Part shown: piece by piece, positions 10,389-17,978 of the stretch
Layout of the letters: each line of letters opens with the position of its first letter
Position numbering within the stretch: position 1 is the first letter of the stretch
Assembly (NCBI RefSeq): GCF_020544405.1
Contig: NZ_CP065410.1
Span: forward strand, 682,001 to 746,000
DNA from: Pseudomonas sp. IAC-BECa141
GTDB taxonomy: Bacteria > Pseudomonadota > Gammaproteobacteria > Pseudomonadales > Pseudomonadaceae
DNA: 64,000 bases
Direction of reading: 5' to 3'
Position numbers and translations under genes: made by a program
Notes under the pieces: generated by a model
Told to the model about the DNA's origin: nothing
What the model saw: only the letters and a program-made list of their open reading frames with translations
Databases searched by the model: none

Positions 10389-11890
10389 CAGTCGATCACC
10401 CGTCCTTTCAGTGCGAAGAGGCCTTGCGGACGTTTCTGGATGAACAGAATGATCAGCGCGAGGATCAGGATCTTGCCGAGCACCGCACCGATCTGCGGTT
10501 CGAGAATCTTGTTGGCGATGCCCAGGCCGAACGCGGCGAACACGCTGCCGGCCAGTTGGCCGACGCCGCCGAGCACCACCACCAGGAACGAGTCGATGAT
10601 GTAGCTCTGGCCCAAATCCGGGCCGACGTTGCCGATCTGACTCAGGGCAACGCCACCGAGCCCGGCAATGCCCGAGCCGAGGCCGAAGGCGAGCATGTCG
10701 ACACGCCCGGTGGGCACACCGCAGCAGGCGGCCATGTTGCGATTCTGGGTGACGGCGCGCACGTTCAGACCGAGGCGGGTCTTGTTCAGCAGCAGCCAGG
10801 TCAGCACCACGACGAACAATGCGAAGGCGATGATCACGATGCGGTTGTACGGCAGCACCAGATTCGGCAGCACCTGAATCCCGCCGGACAGCCATGCCGG
10901 GTTCGCCACTTCAACGTTTTGCGCACCGAACAGCAACCGGACAAGCTGGATCAGCATCAGGCTGATGCCCCAGGTCGCGAGCAAGGTTTCCAGCGGGCGA
11001 CCGTAGAGGTGACGGATCACCGTGCGCTCCAGTGCCATGCCGATGGCGGCGGTGACGAAGAACGCCACGGGCAGCGCAATCAGTGGATAGAACTCGATGG
11101 CCTGCGGGGCGTAGCGCTGTAACATCAACTGCACGACATAGGTCGAGTAGGCGCCGAGCATCAGCATCTCGCCGTGGGCCATGTTGATCACGCCGAGCAG
11201 GCCGAAGGTAATCGCCAGACCGAGTGCCGCGAGCAGCAGAATCGAACCGAGGGACATGCCGCTGAAGGCTTGGCCGAGCAGTTCGCCGACCAGCAGTTTG
11301 CGCTTGACCTGGGCAAGGCTGGTTTCGGCGGCGGTGCGCACATTGGCATCGGTTTCGACCCCGGGTTCGAGCAAGCCTTCGAGGCGGGTGCGGGCCAGTG
11401 GATCGCCGGTTTCACCGAGCAGGCGCACGGCCGCGAGGCGCACCGCCGGGTCGGTGTCGACCAGTTGCAGGTTGGCCAGCGCCAGGCTCAGGGCGGCGTG
11501 GACGCTTTCGTCTTGTTCGCCAGCCAGTTGCTGGTCGAGGAATTTCAGCTGCGCCGGTTTGGCGCTTTTCTGCAATTGCTGCGCGGCGCTCAGACGGATT
11601 TTGGCGTCGGCGGCGAGCAATTGGTGGCTGGCCAGTGCGGTGTCGATCAGACCCCGCAGGCGGTTGTTCAGGCGCAGGCTCTTGGGTTGGCCGTCGACGG
11701 TCAGCTCGCCTTGTTGCAGGGCGTTGATCAGTTCGACACGGGCCGGATCGGGCTGCGCGGCCCAGGCTTCCAGCAGTTTGGCCTGTTGCATCGGGTTGGC
11801 GGCGACGAAGTCTTCGGCGTCCCCGGCATGGGCGGCCATCGGCAGCAAAAGTGCCAGGGCCAGGATCAAGCGGTAAAGGGCAGTGGGCAT
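10388..11890 (-). CDS. urtB: Urea ABC transporter permease UrtB
   Basis: 500-aa LivH-like permease with the N-terminal extension characteristic of UrtB: a signal peptide (MPTALYRLILALALLLPMAA), then a soluble helical region of about 180 residues with HEAT-like repeats, then the membrane domain from about residue 200. The start at 11890 follows AAGG about 10 nt upstream. A palindromic repeat separates it from urtA. Confidence 0.95.
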   Translation of the reverse strand: MPTALYRLILALALLLPMAAHAGDAEDFVAANPMQQAKLLEAWAAQPDPARVELINALQQGELTVDGQPKSLRLNNRLRGLIDTALASHQLLAADAKIRLSAAQQLQKSAKPAQLKFLDQQLAGEQDESVHAALSLALANLQLVDTDPAVRLAAVRLLGETGDPLARTRLEGLLEPGVETDANVRTAAETSLAQVKRKLLVGELLGQAFSGMSLGSILLLAALGLAITFGLLGVINMAHGEMLMLGAYSTYVVQLMLQRYAPQAIEFYPLIALPVAFFVTAAIGMALERTVIRHLYGRPLETLLATWGISLMLIQLVRLLFGAQNVEVANPAWLSGGIQVLPNLVLPYNRIVIIAFALFVVVLTWLLLNKTRLGLNVRAVTQNRNMAACCGVPTGRVDMLAFGLGSGIAGLGGVALSQIGNVGPDLGQSYIIDSFLVVVLGGVGQLAGSVFAAFGLGIANKILEPQIGAVLGKILILALIILFIQKRPQGLFALKGRVID

Positions 11891-11910
11891 ATGAAATGGC
11901 CTTGCGTAGT

Positions 11911-12032
11911 GATCGTTCCCACGCTCCGCGTGGGAATGCAGCCCGGGACGCTCCGCGTCCCAAAAGCGGACGCAGAGCGTCCATTGAGGCATTCCCACGC
12001 AGACGGTTCGACGCCTCGACGTGGGAACGATC
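11911..12032. repeat. Second-family palindromic repeat between urtA and urtB, one arm interrupted
   Basis: Same architecture as the copy at 8323-8431, but the right outer arm carries about 15 extra nt (around 12002-12018) between TTCCCACGCAGA and CGTGGGAACGATC. The outer and inner inverted pairs are otherwise recognisable. Confidence 0.85.
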
Positions 12033-12049
12033 AGGTTGAGCGGGTTAAC

Positions 12050-13315
12050 TCAGTTGCTCTTCACCGCATAATCCGGCTTCTTGTCGTTACCCGGAATGAA
12101 CGGGCTCCACGGCTGCGCACGAATCGGCCCTTCGGTCTGCCACACGACGTTGAACTGACCGTCGCTCTGGATCTCGCCGATCATCACCGGTTTGTGCAGG
12201 TGGTGATTGGTCTTGTCCATGGTCAGGGTGTAGCCGGACGGCGCGGCGAAGGTCTGGCCGCCGAGGGCTTCGCGGACCTTGTCGACGTCAGTGGATTTGG
12301 CTTTCTCGGCCGCCTGCGCCCACATGTGGATGCCGACGTAAGTGGCTTCCATCGGGTCGTTGGTCACCGCTTTGTCGGCGCCCGGCAGGTTGTGTTTCTT
12401 CGCGTAGGCTTTCCAGTCATCGACGAACTTCTTGTTCACCGGGTTCTCCACCGACTCGAAGTAGTTCCACGCCGCGAGGTTGCCCACCAGCGGCTTGGTG
12501 TCGATGCCGCGCAGTTCTTCTTCGCCCACCGAGAACGCCACCACCGGTACTTCGGTGGCTTTCAGGCCCTGGTTGGCCAGCTCTTTGTAGAACGGCACGT
12601 TGGAGTCGCCGTTGACGGTGGAGATCACAGCGGTCTTGCCGCCGGCCGAGAATTTTTTGATGTTGGCGACGATGGTTTGATAGTCGCTGTGGCCGAACGG
12701 GGTGTAGACCTCTTCGATGTCCTTATCAGCGACGCCTTTGGAGTGCAGGAACGAACGCAGGATCTTGTTGGTGGTGCGCGGGTACACATAGTCGGTGCCG
12801 AGCAGGAAGAAACGCTTGGCGCTGCCGCCTTCTTCGCTCATCAGGTATTCAACCGCCGGGATCGCTTGCTGGTTTGGCGCGGCGCCGGTGTAGAACACGT
12901 TCGGCGACATCTCTTCACCTTCGTATTGCACCGGATAGAACAGCAGGCCGTTGAGTTCTTCGAACACCGGCAGCACCGATTTGCGCGACACCGAAGTCCA
13001 GCAACCGAACACCACCGCGACCTTGTCCTGGGTCAGTAACTGCCGACCCTTTTCCGCGAACAGCGGCCAGTTCGACGCCGGGTCGACCACCACCGGCTCC
13101 AGCATCTTGCCGTTCACCCCGCCCTTGGCGTTGATCTCGTCGATGGTCATCAACGCCATGTCCTTGAGCGACGTTTCGGAGATCGCCATGGTGCCGGACA
13201 ACGAATGCAGAATTCCGACCTTGATGGTCTCGGCGGCCTGTACGGTCCAGGTCATGCCCATCGCGGCAATGGATGCCGTGAGTGTGAAAGCCTTGATCAA
13301 ACTGCGACGCTTCAT
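12050..13315 (-). CDS. urtA: Urea ABC transporter substrate-binding protein UrtA
   Basis: 421-aa periplasmic binding protein. The N-terminus MKRRSLIKAFTLTASIAAMG has a twin-arginine-like signal with cleavage near VQAAETIKVG. Family segments GILHSLSGTMAISE and FGCWTSVSRKSVLP are present. The start at 13315 has GGAGAT upstream. First gene of the urt operon; a sigma-54 promoter sits about 65 nt upstream, fitting nitrogen-limitation control. Confidence 0.96.
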   Translation of the reverse strand: MKRRSLIKAFTLTASIAAMGMTWTVQAAETIKVGILHSLSGTMAISETSLKDMALMTIDEINAKGGVNGKMLEPVVVDPASNWPLFAEKGRQLLTQDKVAVVFGCWTSVSRKSVLPVFEELNGLLFYPVQYEGEEMSPNVFYTGAAPNQQAIPAVEYLMSEEGGSAKRFFLLGTDYVYPRTTNKILRSFLHSKGVADKDIEEVYTPFGHSDYQTIVANIKKFSAGGKTAVISTVNGDSNVPFYKELANQGLKATEVPVVAFSVGEEELRGIDTKPLVGNLAAWNYFESVENPVNKKFVDDWKAYAKKHNLPGADKAVTNDPMEATYVGIHMWAQAAEKAKSTDVDKVREALGGQTFAAPSGYTLTMDKTNHHLHKPVMIGEIQSDGQFNVVWQTEGPIRAQPWSPFIPGNDKKPDYAVKSN

Positions 13316-13380
13316 TGTGCGATCTCCATGAACGTTAAAGTTTTTTATGGTTGGCAGATGCGAACGACTGAAGGGGGTTT

Positions 13381-13396
13381 TGCAAGGGCTGTGCCC
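13381..13396 (-). promoter_or_regulatory. Sigma-54 (-24/-12) promoter of the urt operon
   Basis: Read on the minus strand the site is GGGCACAGCCCTTGCA, matching TGGCACG-N4-TTGCW at the invariant GG and GC with exact spacing. It lies about 65 nt before urtA, compatible with NtrC-activated transcription in nitrogen starvation. Confidence 0.75.
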
Positions 13397-13450
13397 GGTC
13401 GGGTTTGGGCAGGGAAATGTCGGTTTAGAGCGGTCGCGCGCGAAGGCGGC

Positions 13451-13512
13451 GCACCATGAGGGGACGTGTTGCATGCAAAGGTGCAACGAGGTGCGCCAGA
13501 TTGGGGCGCACC
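13451..13512. promoter_or_regulatory. Cluster of GCACC/GGTGC half-sites, candidate NtrC binding region
   Basis: Half-sites occur at 13451-13455 (GCACC), 13480-13484 and 13490-13494 (GGTGC) and 13508-13512 (GCACC), 55-130 nt upstream of the sigma-54 promoter, the place expected for NtrC. NtrC sites are usually GCACC-N5-GGTGC; spacing here is not classic, so this is tentative. Confidence 0.4.
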
Positions 13513-13520
13513 CGGAGGAT

Positions 13521-14531
13521 TCAGCGGCGGCGCATCAGGCCGATGAAAAACAGGCCGCCGAGGGCTGCGGTGGCAACGCCGATGGGCAGGTCTTCCGGGG
13601 CAATCAGTGTGCGTGCGGCGACGTCCACCCAGACGAGGAAAACGCTGCCGAGCAACACGCACACCGGCAGCAGACGCCGATGCTCGGCACCGATCAGGCG
13701 CCGGGCAATGTGCGGCACCATCAGCCCGACAAAACCGATGGAGCCGCTGATCGATACCAGCACCCCGGTCATCAGCGAAGCGATCACGAACACCCGCAGA
13801 CGCACCGCCCGGGCATTCAGGCCGAGGGTGACGGCGGTCTGTTCGCCGGCCATCAAGGCGTTCAGCGGACGGGCCATGCCGATCAGCAGAATCAGGCCGA
13901 GCAACACGCTCAGCGCCGGCACGGCCAACAATTCCCAGCGTGCCAGACCGAGGCCGCCGAGCATCCAGAACATCACTGCCGAACTGGCCCGGTGATCGCC
14001 CATGAACAGCAGCAGATTGGCGATCGCCATCATCACGAACGACACCGCCACGCCGCACAGCAGCAGACGATCACTGTCCAGCCGACCCTGCCGGCTGGCG
14101 ATGCCCAGCACCAGAAACATGCTCAACAATGCGCCAATGAACGCGGCGATCGGCAAAGTCAGCAGGCCGACGATTTCACCGACGTGCAGCACCACGATCA
14201 CTGCACCGAGCGTGGCACCGGAAGTGACGCCGAGCAGATGAGGATCGGCCAGCGGATTGCGCGTCACCGCTTGCAGCACCGCGCCGATCAACGCCAGTCC
14301 GGCGCCGACCAATGCACCGAGCAGCATGCGCGGCACGCGGATCAGCCAGACGATGTGTTCCTGGCCAGCGCTCCAGTCCGGCGCGCCGAGGCCGAACAGC
14401 TTGTGCAGCAGAATCCGCCACACCACGTCCACCGGCACCCGCGCCGGGCCGAAGCCCAGCGACACCACGCACGACACCAGCAGCACCGCGCCGAGGGCAA
14501 TCAGCAGCCAGCCGTAACCACGATTGATCAT
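13521..14531 (-). CDS. FecCD/BtuC-family metal-chelate ABC permease
   Basis: 336-aa inner-membrane permease with about nine to ten transmembrane segments and family motifs RVPRMLLGALVGAGLALIGA, NPLADPHLLGVTSGA and GFVGLMVPHIARRL. It moves metal chelates, siderophores or corrinoids from the periplasm. ATGA overlap with the binding-protein gene. By position near cob genes it resembles P. aeruginosa PA2914 (recalled, not checked). Substrate unproven; zinc or a metallophore is possible given the Zur-like site upstream of the operon. Confidence 0.9.
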   Translation of the reverse strand: MINRGYGWLLIALGAVLLVSCVVSLGFGPARVPVDVVWRILLHKLFGLGAPDWSAGQEHIVWLIRVPRMLLGALVGAGLALIGAVLQAVTRNPLADPHLLGVTSGATLGAVIVVLHVGEIVGLLTLPIAAFIGALLSMFLVLGIASRQGRLDSDRLLLCGVAVSFVMMAIANLLLFMGDHRASSAVMFWMLGGLGLARWELLAVPALSVLLGLILLIGMARPLNALMAGEQTAVTLGLNARAVRLRVFVIASLMTGVLVSISGSIGFVGLMVPHIARRLIGAEHRRLLPVCVLLGSVFLVWVDVAARTLIAPEDLPIGVATAALGGLFFIGLMRRR

Positions 14532-15475
14532 TCGCCGTGGAACCCTTTGGCCAGGGTTTCAACCGCCAGCACGTTGTCGATCCCCGGCGTGGCCTGCACG
14601 TAAGGGATGACGATGAAGCGCTGGTTCTTGATCGCGTCCACCGATTGCAGCGCCTTGTTCTTGAGCAGGAATTCAATCTTCTGCTCGGCGGTGATTTCGC
14701 TGTAGTCGACGATCACGATCACCTGCGGATTGCGCTCGACCACGGTTTCCCAGTTGACCCGGGTCCAGCTCGCTTCGACGTCATCGAGAACGTTGCGCCC
14801 GCCAGCGGCGTCGATCAGTGCTTGCGGCATGCCGAGGCGGCCGGAGGTCATGGCGCGGTCTTCGCCGCTGTCGTACAGGAACACCCGCGGTTTCTCGGCG
14901 GGCAGGTCTTTGCGGATGTCCGCAACCTGACTTTGCATATCGGCGATCAGCGCGTTGGCGCGATCCTGCACGTCGAAGATTTTGCCGAGGTTGCGCAGGT
15001 CGTTGTAGGTGTCGTCCAGCGTGGCGGCCGGTCGCTTCATCACGAAGGCGCAGGATTCGGTCAGCTCATAGACGTTGATGCCCAGCGGTTGCAGGGTCTG
15101 CGGCGTGAGATCGCCACCCACGCGCATGCCGTAATCCCAGCCGGCGAAGAAAAAATCGACGTTGGCGTTGAGCAGGGTTTCCACCGACGGGTACTTGGCT
15201 GCCAGTTCCGGCAACCCGTCGAGCAGCGACTGCATTTGCGGTGTCACCGACTTCCAGCCACTCACGCCGCTGTAGCCGGCCATTTTCGACTTGAGGCCGA
15301 GGGCGAGCATCATCTGGGTCATATTGATGTCGTGGCTGACCGCGTGTCTGGGCGCTTCCTTGAAGGTCACTTCGCGGTTGCAGCTGTGGATCGTCAGCGG
15401 GTACGGGGTGGCCTCGGCGAAGGCGTGGGTGGTGCCCAGCAACAGAGCGAGGCAAAGCAGGGAGCGCACAGTCAT
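14528..15475 (-). CDS. Periplasmic metal-chelate ABC binding protein (BtuF/FecB class)
   Basis: 315 aa with a signal peptide ([20 protein letters not shown]) and a class III binding-protein layout: first lobe from YPLTIHSCNREVTF, a long helix near LADMQSQVADIRKDL, second lobe with VFLYDSGEDRAMTSG. Overlaps the ATPase gene upstream and the permease gene downstream by 4 nt each, so the three form one operon. Ligand not evident. Confidence 0.88.
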   Translation of the reverse strand: MTVRSLLCLALLLGTTHAFAEATPYPLTIHSCNREVTFKEAPRHAVSHDINMTQMMLALGLKSKMAGYSGVSGWKSVTPQMQSLLDGLPELAAKYPSVETLLNANVDFFFAGWDYGMRVGGDLTPQTLQPLGINVYELTESCAFVMKRPAATLDDTYNDLRNLGKIFDVQDRANALIADMQSQVADIRKDLPAEKPRVFLYDSGEDRAMTSGRLGMPQALIDAAGGRNVLDDVEASWTRVNWETVVERNPQVIVIVDYSEITAEQKIEFLLKNKALQSVDAIKNQRFIVIPYVQATPGIDNVLAVETLAKGFHGE

Positions 15476-16260
15476 GGTCGGGTTATCCAGGTGATTCGCG
15501 GGTAGCCGTGGAGGGGGTGTGGATCGATCAATGCTTCGACGCCGAACACGTCGCGCAGCAGGTCGACGGTCAGGACTTGTTGCGGGGTGCCGCTGGCGAC
15601 GATGCGACCGTGGTTGATCACATACAACCGGTCGCAGAACGCGGCGGCCAGGTTCAGGTCGTGAATGCTCGCCAACGTGCCGATCTGCAAACGCTTGACC
15701 AGTTGCAGAAGCTCCAGCTGATAGCGCGGGTCGAGGTGGTTGGTCGGCTCGTCGAGGATCAGCAGTTGCGGTTGCTGGGTCAGGGCGCGGGCCAGGATCA
15801 CCCGTTGTTTTTCGCCGCCGGACAGCGTGGCGAAGGCGTGATCTTCGAAGCCATCGAGGCCCACCGATTTGAGGGCCTGGGTGGCGACCTGGCGGTCTTC
15901 CAGCGTGTCGCCGTCGAACAGGCCTTTGTGCGGCGTGCGGCCCATGGCAACCACTTCTTCGACGGTCAGGCCGAAGGCATCCGGGAATTCCTGCAGAACC
16001 ACGGCGATGCGTTGCGCGCACCAGCGTGAAGATTGCTTCCAGACGTTGTGGTGATCGAGTCTGACCTCACCGCGTTCCGGCTGACTGAAGCGATAGGCGC
16101 AGCGCAACAGGCTGGTCTTGCCGCTGCCATTTGGCCCGATCAGCCCGACAAACTCACCGGCGGCCACGTGCAACGAGGCGTCACGCAGCTGGAACTGGTG
16201 ATGGCAGTGATCGTGGCCCAAGGGTGACCAGGCGAGATCGGTGAGGGACAGTGAGGTCAT
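15472..16260 (-). CDS. Metal-chelate ABC transporter ATPase (FepC/BtuD class)
   Basis: 262-aa ATPase with Walker [10 protein letters not shown], signature LSGGEKQ, Walker B LLILDEP and the switch SIHDLNLA. First gene of the three-gene importer operon. The ATG at 16260 ([11 protein letters not shown]) fits the family; an in-frame ATG at 16305 would add 15 residues. Neither has a clear ribosome binding site. Confidence 0.92.
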   Translation of the reverse strand: MTSLSLTDLAWSPLGHDHCHHQFQLRDASLHVAAGEFVGLIGPNGSGKTSLLRCAYRFSQPERGEVRLDHHNVWKQSSRWCAQRIAVVLQEFPDAFGLTVEEVVAMGRTPHKGLFDGDTLEDRQVATQALKSVGLDGFEDHAFATLSGGEKQRVILARALTQQPQLLILDEPTNHLDPRYQLELLQLVKRLQIGTLASIHDLNLAAAFCDRLYVINHGRIVASGTPQQVLTVDLLRDVFGVEALIDPHPLHGYPRITWITRP

Positions 16261-16371
16261 GTGTTGTTCAGCTTGAAGTCCATGAAGTGAATCCGGCCGT
16301 TCCATCGCCCGCAGTCGGTCAGCGCAAAAGAAAGCCCGCAGCGTGGACGGCGGGCAATGAGCTGAAATTTA

Positions 16372-16384
16372 GTTATACAGTAAC
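16372..16384. promoter_or_regulatory. Zur-like palindrome upstream of the metal ABC operon
   Basis: GTTATACAGTAAC, an imperfect palindrome (GTTA-N5-TAAC) in an AT-rich patch 112 nt before the ATPase start. It resembles gammaproteobacterial Zur boxes (GTTATAxxATAAC type). Suggestive of zinc-dependent repression, not proof. Confidence 0.4.
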
Positions 16385-16451
16385 ACTTAAATCGGCCGAA
16401 TATCAGGTCCGGCAGTTTAAGGACTTGTCTGAAACCTGCATCTCGCCAGTC

Positions 16452-17831
16452 TCATGATGAAGTTGAGGCAGATTCAGCTTGTCGGCCCAGACGCGACAGC
16501 AGCAGTCGATCCAGCACCCACACCACCACCAGCGAAGCGCCCACCAGCGGAAACACCACCGCCAGCACCAGCATGATCGCCACCCCGGTTTTCCACTTCG
16601 GCAGATCGTGGCGCAGCGGCGGCACGCCGAACTTGCCCTGTGGCCGGCGCTTCCACCAGATCACCACGCCGCTGACGGCACTGAGCAGGATCATCAGGCA
16701 GATCAGCAGCACGATGAGCTGGTTGAAGGTGCCAAACATCTTGCCTTCATGGAGCATCACGCCGATCTCGGTAGCGCGGGCAACAGCGCCGTATTGCTCG
16801 AAACGCACGTCGGCGAGGACCTTGCCGGTGTACTGATCGATGTGCAGGGTCGCGTCGTTGCGCGGATCGTCTGCGAACACGGCGATGGTGAACACGCCGG
16901 TGGCGGTGGTCGGCAGGGTAATGCTGTAGCCCGGCTCGACCTGGCGCTCAACGGCGATGTTCTGCACGTCCTGCAGGCGGATGGTCGGCGCGGCCGGCCC
17001 GTGTTGCATGCCGCCGTGGGCCATGTGTTCGGCGTGGTCGCCCGACATCGGCATCGGAGTGTTTTCCATCGCCCAGGGCACAGTCTGGCGGGCGGCGTTG
17101 TTGAGGCTGCCGGCCTCGACGTCGGAGGTCGGCACGTTGTCCCACATCGCCGCCGGGAACACGTTCCACACCTGGGCGTACTGCTTGCCCCAGAAACCGG
17201 TCCAGGTCATGCCGCTGAGCAGCATCACCAGCAGCAATGCCGCGCCCCAGAAACCGGTGACCGCGTGCAGGTCACGCCACAGCACGCGGCCGCGACTGCT
17301 CAGGCGCGGCCACAGAATCCCCGCGGCCTGACCGCGCGGCCACCACAGGAAAACCCCGGACACCACCAGCACCACGCCCCAGCCGGCGGCCATTTCGATC
17401 AGTCGGTCACCGACGGTGCCGATCATCAGTTCGCCGTGAATCGCCCGGGCGATGGCTTGCAGGTTCTGCCTGGCATCCTGCTCGCCGAGGATGTCGCCGT
17501 GGTACGGATCGACGAATACGTTCAGTTCATGGCCGGCATTGGCCACGACAAACTGCGCGCTGCGCTCGGCGTTCGCGGGTGGCAGGTACTGGGTGACCTG
17601 GCCTTGTGGATAAGCGCTTTTGACCTTTTGCAGCAGGTCGTCGGCCGGCACGGTGTGATGCCCGGCCGGGACGTTCAGCAGGCTGCTGTACATCAGCGAA
17701 TCGAGCTGCGGCTTGAACAGGTAAATGATGCCGGTCAGGGCCAGCATCACCATGAATGGCGCGACGAACAATCCGGCATAAAAATGCCAACGCCAGGCCA
17801 GGTTGTAGAAATTCGGTTTGGGCTGTTTCAT
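16452..17831 (-). CDS. PepSY-domain membrane protein of the copper cluster
   Basis: 459-aa PepSY-associated membrane protein. One TM near residues 12-40 (YAGLFVAPFMVMLALTGIIY), two central TMs, and two C-terminal TMs, with two PepSY-like periplasmic parts. A periplasmic segment MPMSGDHAEHMAHGGMQHG is rich in Met and His, a pattern seen in copper-binding proteins. Related proteins include reductases that assist TonB-dependent metal uptake, so a role in periplasmic copper reduction or handling is a reasonable inference. Start at 17831 with GGAGCA upstream. Lies directly downstream of oprC. Confidence 0.85.
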   Translation of the reverse strand: MKQPKPNFYNLAWRWHFYAGLFVAPFMVMLALTGIIYLFKPQLDSLMYSSLLNVPAGHHTVPADDLLQKVKSAYPQGQVTQYLPPANAERSAQFVVANAGHELNVFVDPYHGDILGEQDARQNLQAIARAIHGELMIGTVGDRLIEMAAGWGVVLVVSGVFLWWPRGQAAGILWPRLSSRGRVLWRDLHAVTGFWGAALLLVMLLSGMTWTGFWGKQYAQVWNVFPAAMWDNVPTSDVEAGSLNNAARQTVPWAMENTPMPMSGDHAEHMAHGGMQHGPAAPTIRLQDVQNIAVERQVEPGYSITLPTTATGVFTIAVFADDPRNDATLHIDQYTGKVLADVRFEQYGAVARATEIGVMLHEGKMFGTFNQLIVLLICLMILLSAVSGVVIWWKRRPQGKFGVPPLRHDLPKWKTGVAIMLVLAVVFPLVGASLVVVWVLDRLLLSRLGRQAESASTSS

Positions 17832-17878
17832 CACGAGTGCTCCGCTTGGCTTGGATCTTCTAGTTGTTCTGCAACCCT

Positions 17879-17970
17879 TGTGGGAGCGAGCTTGCTCGCG
17901 AAGGGGGCGGCACATCCAACATAAATGCCGCCTGTTACACCGCCTTCGCGAGCAAGCTCGCTCCCACAGG
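17879..17970. repeat. REP doublet (REPIN) between oprC and the PepSY gene
   Basis: Inverted copies of the GTGGGAGCGAGCTTGCTCGCGAAG repeat at the two ends of about 92 nt. It separates two genes of the copper cluster transcribed in the same direction. Confidence 0.9.
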
Positions 17971-17978
17971 GGGAAGGG

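Noticed and set aside
11174..13039. 621-aa plus-strand open frame over urtA/urtB
   Set aside because: It spans two genes and a repeat on the other strand and has no family features.
13480..13500. Second sigma-54-like match (TGGCGCACCTCGTTGCA on the minus strand)
   Set aside because: Spacing between GG and GC is one nt too long; the site at 13381-13396 is exact.
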